DNA of 64,000 nucleotides from Kingdonia uniflora (taxonomy: Eukaryota > Streptophyta > Magnoliopsida > Ranunculales > Circaeasteraceae), in contig JACGCM010001747.1 in NCBI GenBank assembly GCA_014058105.1, forward strand, positions 2,294,001 through 2,358,000, written 5' to 3'. Shown here in pieces: positions 60,501-64,000 of this stretch. Under the pieces are notes generated by a model. That model was not told the origin of the DNA. It did no database searches and saw only the letters and a list, made by a program, of their open reading frames with translations. A program made the translations under genes and the position numbers. Numbering within the stretch: the first letter of the stretch is position 1; every line of letters begins with the position of its first letter.

Positions 60501-63500
60501 GTGATGTCCTCTTCTAGACGAGGAACTGGCATTGCAACTGGTATTTGACTGGGTGTGATGGTAACATTTGAAATTACACCTTTCTCTTCTGGCGCCGGAA
60601 GGGAAAGCCTAGCACTGCATTTAAAATCAACATTACTTATCTGTATTACAAAATGTATCACACTTAAACCGTAGATGACAATGACAAAACCTTAAACCCT
60701 ATACTGTTTATGAGGATGATGACTACGTTTGTAAATAGGGTACATGTATGACGATTCAGTCTTTCCATGCCCTTAACTCATTCAAGAGGCTTATCCTAGA
60801 AAGGTATAGCACCATCCACTGATCATTGAATGGGTTGATTTTCATATTAATGGGATATTTTCAGAAGAAGCAAACCTCGCAAATGCGCTTGCAAAATGTC
60901 TACAATCTGCTCTTAATGGGCATGCATTGCAATTGGGCTTGCTCTTTGTACAAAAAACCTGTGGAAGTGAATTCTCATCATTTCATTTAACAAGTTGCTT
61001 GGTAGGAGAAACCACCCCTATAAATCATAATGAATGAAAGAAAATACCTTCCCGAATGTGATCATATGATAGTGTAGCTTATACCTGTGGTTACATGAGT
61101 ACTTCAAGTCAATAAAACATTCAGGACCTAAGAAGAAGAACATGTCCTTTAAATTAAATTTTGGGCTTACAATGTCATGTGATCAAGCTTACATAACCGC
61201 GGCCAAAGATATTTCTGAATTGTCTCCTGCACAGGATACCTATAGAACAGATATATATTATTTGTTTTCATCACGGGTGAAATTAACATCTTTTTTGAAG
61301 TAATGATAAGACTACTTACATTTCTAATAGATGCAGCTGAAGGGACTCAGGAAGGGGTTGGAGTGGGACCCATCCCAATCTCACGGCTATGCGTCCAACG
61401 TTCGTGTCAACCTTATATTTGAGATTACAAAAAAAGAACAGAGTATTATTTCCTGAATTTAGAATACAATATACAAGTTTTCAACTCGATTCAGTTTAAG
61501 TCTTACGGGGAAGGCAACATGGTGAAGTGTCAAAAGCCGTATACACTCCACGCTTTTCAATCCTAATCCCCTTACACTCAACAAGTAATCCCTGTATACA
61601 AACATTTTGAATATTAGTAAACTAAATCTGAAAAGAATCTGTAAGTCACATTAGAGGAGATGGGGGTTACTTACTTTGCTTCGGCAGGGGGAACATCCCT
61701 TAGCCATTCCATGTCAAGACTACCATGATCTCTAACCATCCGGTCGAGAAAATTCTGCAGGAGTTATGCAACTGCATATCAAGCTATTGCAGGATACATA
61801 TACCAGACAAATATATGATTTTTTTTTTAAGTCCCTAAGATGCCACGGGATATATAACATGGATTTGTTATTCTTATCCTGCTGACATTTAATGACAATC
61901 TCATCGTAGACGATTTATATTCCTATCTACAAAGATATGAAAAACCTTTATCTTTGGTCATTTGAGTATGCGCACCTTGATTCGCTCTGCAAGCATATTG
62001 TTCATCCCTCGCTCTTTTATGGTTTTAGCGATCACGTCAACATCTGCATTTCTCACTGCCTCCCAGTCCAGCGAGTCCCTTGTCCCATAGTCTCTTTCTC
62101 GTTGTTTACCATCCCGACATGTAGTCTTCCTTAAATGGTCCCAGTCAACTGGCTTCTTACTTTCCTTCTCAGGCTGCTTTGTCTTTGCTTTTGAATTATT
62201 GCTGTTGATTTTACTAGATGAGGCTTTGTCAGAAGCATAAGGTTGCTCTCCTGAATTATGTTCGGAGATTTTATTCTCTGCCGACTTTTCTTTATTTAAG
62301 AAACACGTGGTTTCGCCAACACCCGATGTTTCTCTCGAAACATTTGGCAAACATGAATGCTCTTGCTGCACCTTTTCGTCCTTCATTTGAGCTGGAGCAC
62401 TTTCGTGTTGGAATGTCTTAATTCTCTGCTGTTGGTTGTAAGTGTGAGTTTGCTTGTCATTGCAAGCTTCTTGCCCCAGCGACAGTGTAATTCTACTTTC
62501 TTCTCCCAAAACTTCGTGACATCCCAGCTCATGTACTCCTGAGTCGGGCGTAACATGTACAGACGAATTAACGGATGGGACATCAGGTTGCAATGTAGTT
62601 GGCAGTGGTGAGTTCTTTGGGTGGGTGGAGAATATTCTTGGCAGTCCTGGTATGTTGAAACTTGAGCTTCTTCTGTCAAACTCTGTACCATTAAGATCAA
62701 ATCCGGAATTCAGATTCATTAACAAGCTTTCATTTCCTTGATCGCAGAGTTCTTGCCACATAGTGGAACCTGCCATCTGTAGAAGCTCCGTGAAAGTAGC
62801 AGAACCCTTGTAACTGTTGGATTCACAAGCTGTTGTTGACGTTGGATCTTCCCCTTCAGAGTTTGAACCTGAGCATGATCTGATTCTTTCATCTGCTTGA
62901 GGGGAGGATGAGCCAATGGAATATTGAGATGAAACAATGTCTTCAGGTGCCCTCCCATCGTCAACCTCTACGGAACTACCACTTTCTACCCTTGTTTCAA
63001 CGGAAACCTGAGATGAAGTATTTGAGGTCTGAGATGAAACTAAATCTTCTGCCGCTGTGTCGACAGGTTGTACCAAACTTGAAACCCCCGTCCCCATAGT
63101 TAAGATTTCCGTTGGGCTCTGCGGTGATTCACGGCAACTATCATCTCCTGAAACACTTGCAACTGATTCTATATTGTTGCTCATTTCCCTTTCTTTGGTG
63201 TGCTCTGTTTCATGGAGTGTGATGGAGCTTTGGTCACAATCTGATTCCACAGATACCTTTTCTTGACATATTGCGTCATTGGGATGTTCAACAATGCAAG
63301 TAACTGGCCCAACTTCATTGCGTTTTCTGTTGCTCCCGGTGGACTTGAGGGGAAAGTGTGCAGCCATGGACATAAAGGCAGAGCTGCGAAGAAGAATAAC
63401 AATAATTATTCTGACCTTGTTTTATTAATTGCAGGGGGATTTAATAGATCGTAAATATAACCATACCTTGATAAATGGTCCGAGACATTTTGAGTTAGGA

Positions 63501-64000
63501 ATACCCCAATTATCGAGTCAAGAACAGATCCAGTCCACTTTGTGAAGGTTCTATCCCCTGTCAAAAGTAACAGTTTCACATGATTACTTGAATTCATGTG
63601 AGAGGTTAACATATACTTATTTTATCTATGTTAAGCTATAAATTTGTTACATATTTATACTAAGTACCTTGAACGCGATGCATCTGATCAATGAATAATG
63701 CTGCTCGCCCTTGGAAACTTTTTCTTTCATTTGCCCACCATTTTGCTTTATCTTCATCTGTTCCGTCAACGCTACCACTGCTTTCCTTTCCCATAAGAAG
63801 TTTCCATACTCTGTCCGTTTCTGCATCAAGCTCGACTCTTGCCCGTGGACGCCGTCTCTTAGTTGGATCGAACAACCCCTCATATGGAACCATATTACCA
63901 TCTGCACCATAAGGAACCATTGCGTTTTGCTCTTGCCAGGTGATTGCATTGTGCTCTTGCCAGGTGATTGTGTTGCTATTGATGTCTATACGATTCAGTC
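57540..64000 (-). CDS. ROS1: ROS1/DML-type 5-methylcytosine DNA glycosylase (5' partial)
   Basis: Minus-strand exons: 63668-64000 (open to the edge), 63467-63557, 61976-63383, 61675-61754, 61507-61591, 61320-61411, 61171-61239, 61048-61084, 60876-60958, 60111-60614, 59814-59850, 59655-59712, 58882-59018, 58717-58782, 58505-58619, 58382-58420, 57540-57658. All introns are GT-AG and frame holds across 3353 nt (about 1117 aa). Seen: domain A (RRRPRARVELD, VFLTQNVSDHLS), a long inter-domain linker in the 1408-bp exon, the glycosylase core with HhH Lys (GLGLKSVEC) and catalytic Asp (VDTNVGR), four Fe-S cysteines (CX6CX2CX5C, exon 60876-60958), and the C-terminal domain ending HFPASRL. Known role: nuclear base excision of 5-methylcytosine with beta/delta elimination, reversing silencing. 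The C-terminal tail favours ROS1/DML over DEMETER; the N terminus is outside the window. Confidence 0.96.

Noticed and set aside
1..64000. CRISPR arrays, bacterial operons or organelle DNA
   Set aside because: No regularly spaced repeats, no ribosome binding sites, and the genes are spliced nuclear plant genes.

Overview
The window is nuclear DNA from a flowering plant, most likely a core eudicot. The evidence is GT-AG spliced genes for plant-specific proteins: a class A heat stress factor, the ethylene-signalling kinase CTR1, and a ROS1/DEMETER-type 5-methylcytosine DNA glycosylase. The intergenic DNA is AT-rich and full of plant-type LTR, LINE, PIF/Harbinger and hAT-like remains. I cannot name the species from the sequence.

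All four credible genes lie on the minus strand. In + coordinates they are: an HSFA3-like factor in two exons (3169-5422, 421 codons before stop); a complete 15-exon CTR1 orthologue (7010-19153, 846 aa); a two-exon gene for a stand-alone version of the C-terminal methyltransferase half of METTL13 (24740-26355, 463 aa); and the 3' 17 exons of a ROS1/DML glycosylase running off the right edge (57540-64000). For the two long genes every exon junction I assembled keeps frame, which is strong evidence that they are intact. They are independent plant genes, not an operon. HSFA3 links to DREB2A-type stress signalling (a DRE core lies upstream), CTR1 is the negative regulator of ethylene signalling, and ROS1 removes DNA methylation.

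The rest is mobile DNA. A decayed LINE 3' end sits at 21.9-23.3 kb. A MITE and a 4.36-kb PIF/Harbinger element (26993-31354, TTA target duplication) follow. The Harbinger transposase is split by a 908-bp solo LTR with its own TTATG duplication. A broken Copia element (36707-42164, ACAAT duplication) has lesions at Gag, integrase and reverse-transcriptase sites. Three hAT-like short elements with 8-bp duplications lie at 44.4, 45.2 and 47.1 kb, and a second, older-looking Copia element spans 47811-54766 (ATTAC duplication). Another hAT-like insertion sits inside the 2.7-kb intron 11 of CTR1.

The most unusual feature is just downstream of the ROS1 gene: two broken copies of one ROS1 exon in inverted orientation (55058-55171 on + and 55590-55704 on -), about 3 kb from the functional exon. 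Other points of interest are the stand-alone METTL13-C gene, the nested Harbinger/solo-LTR insertion, and GA/CT microsatellites directly upstream of two start codons.
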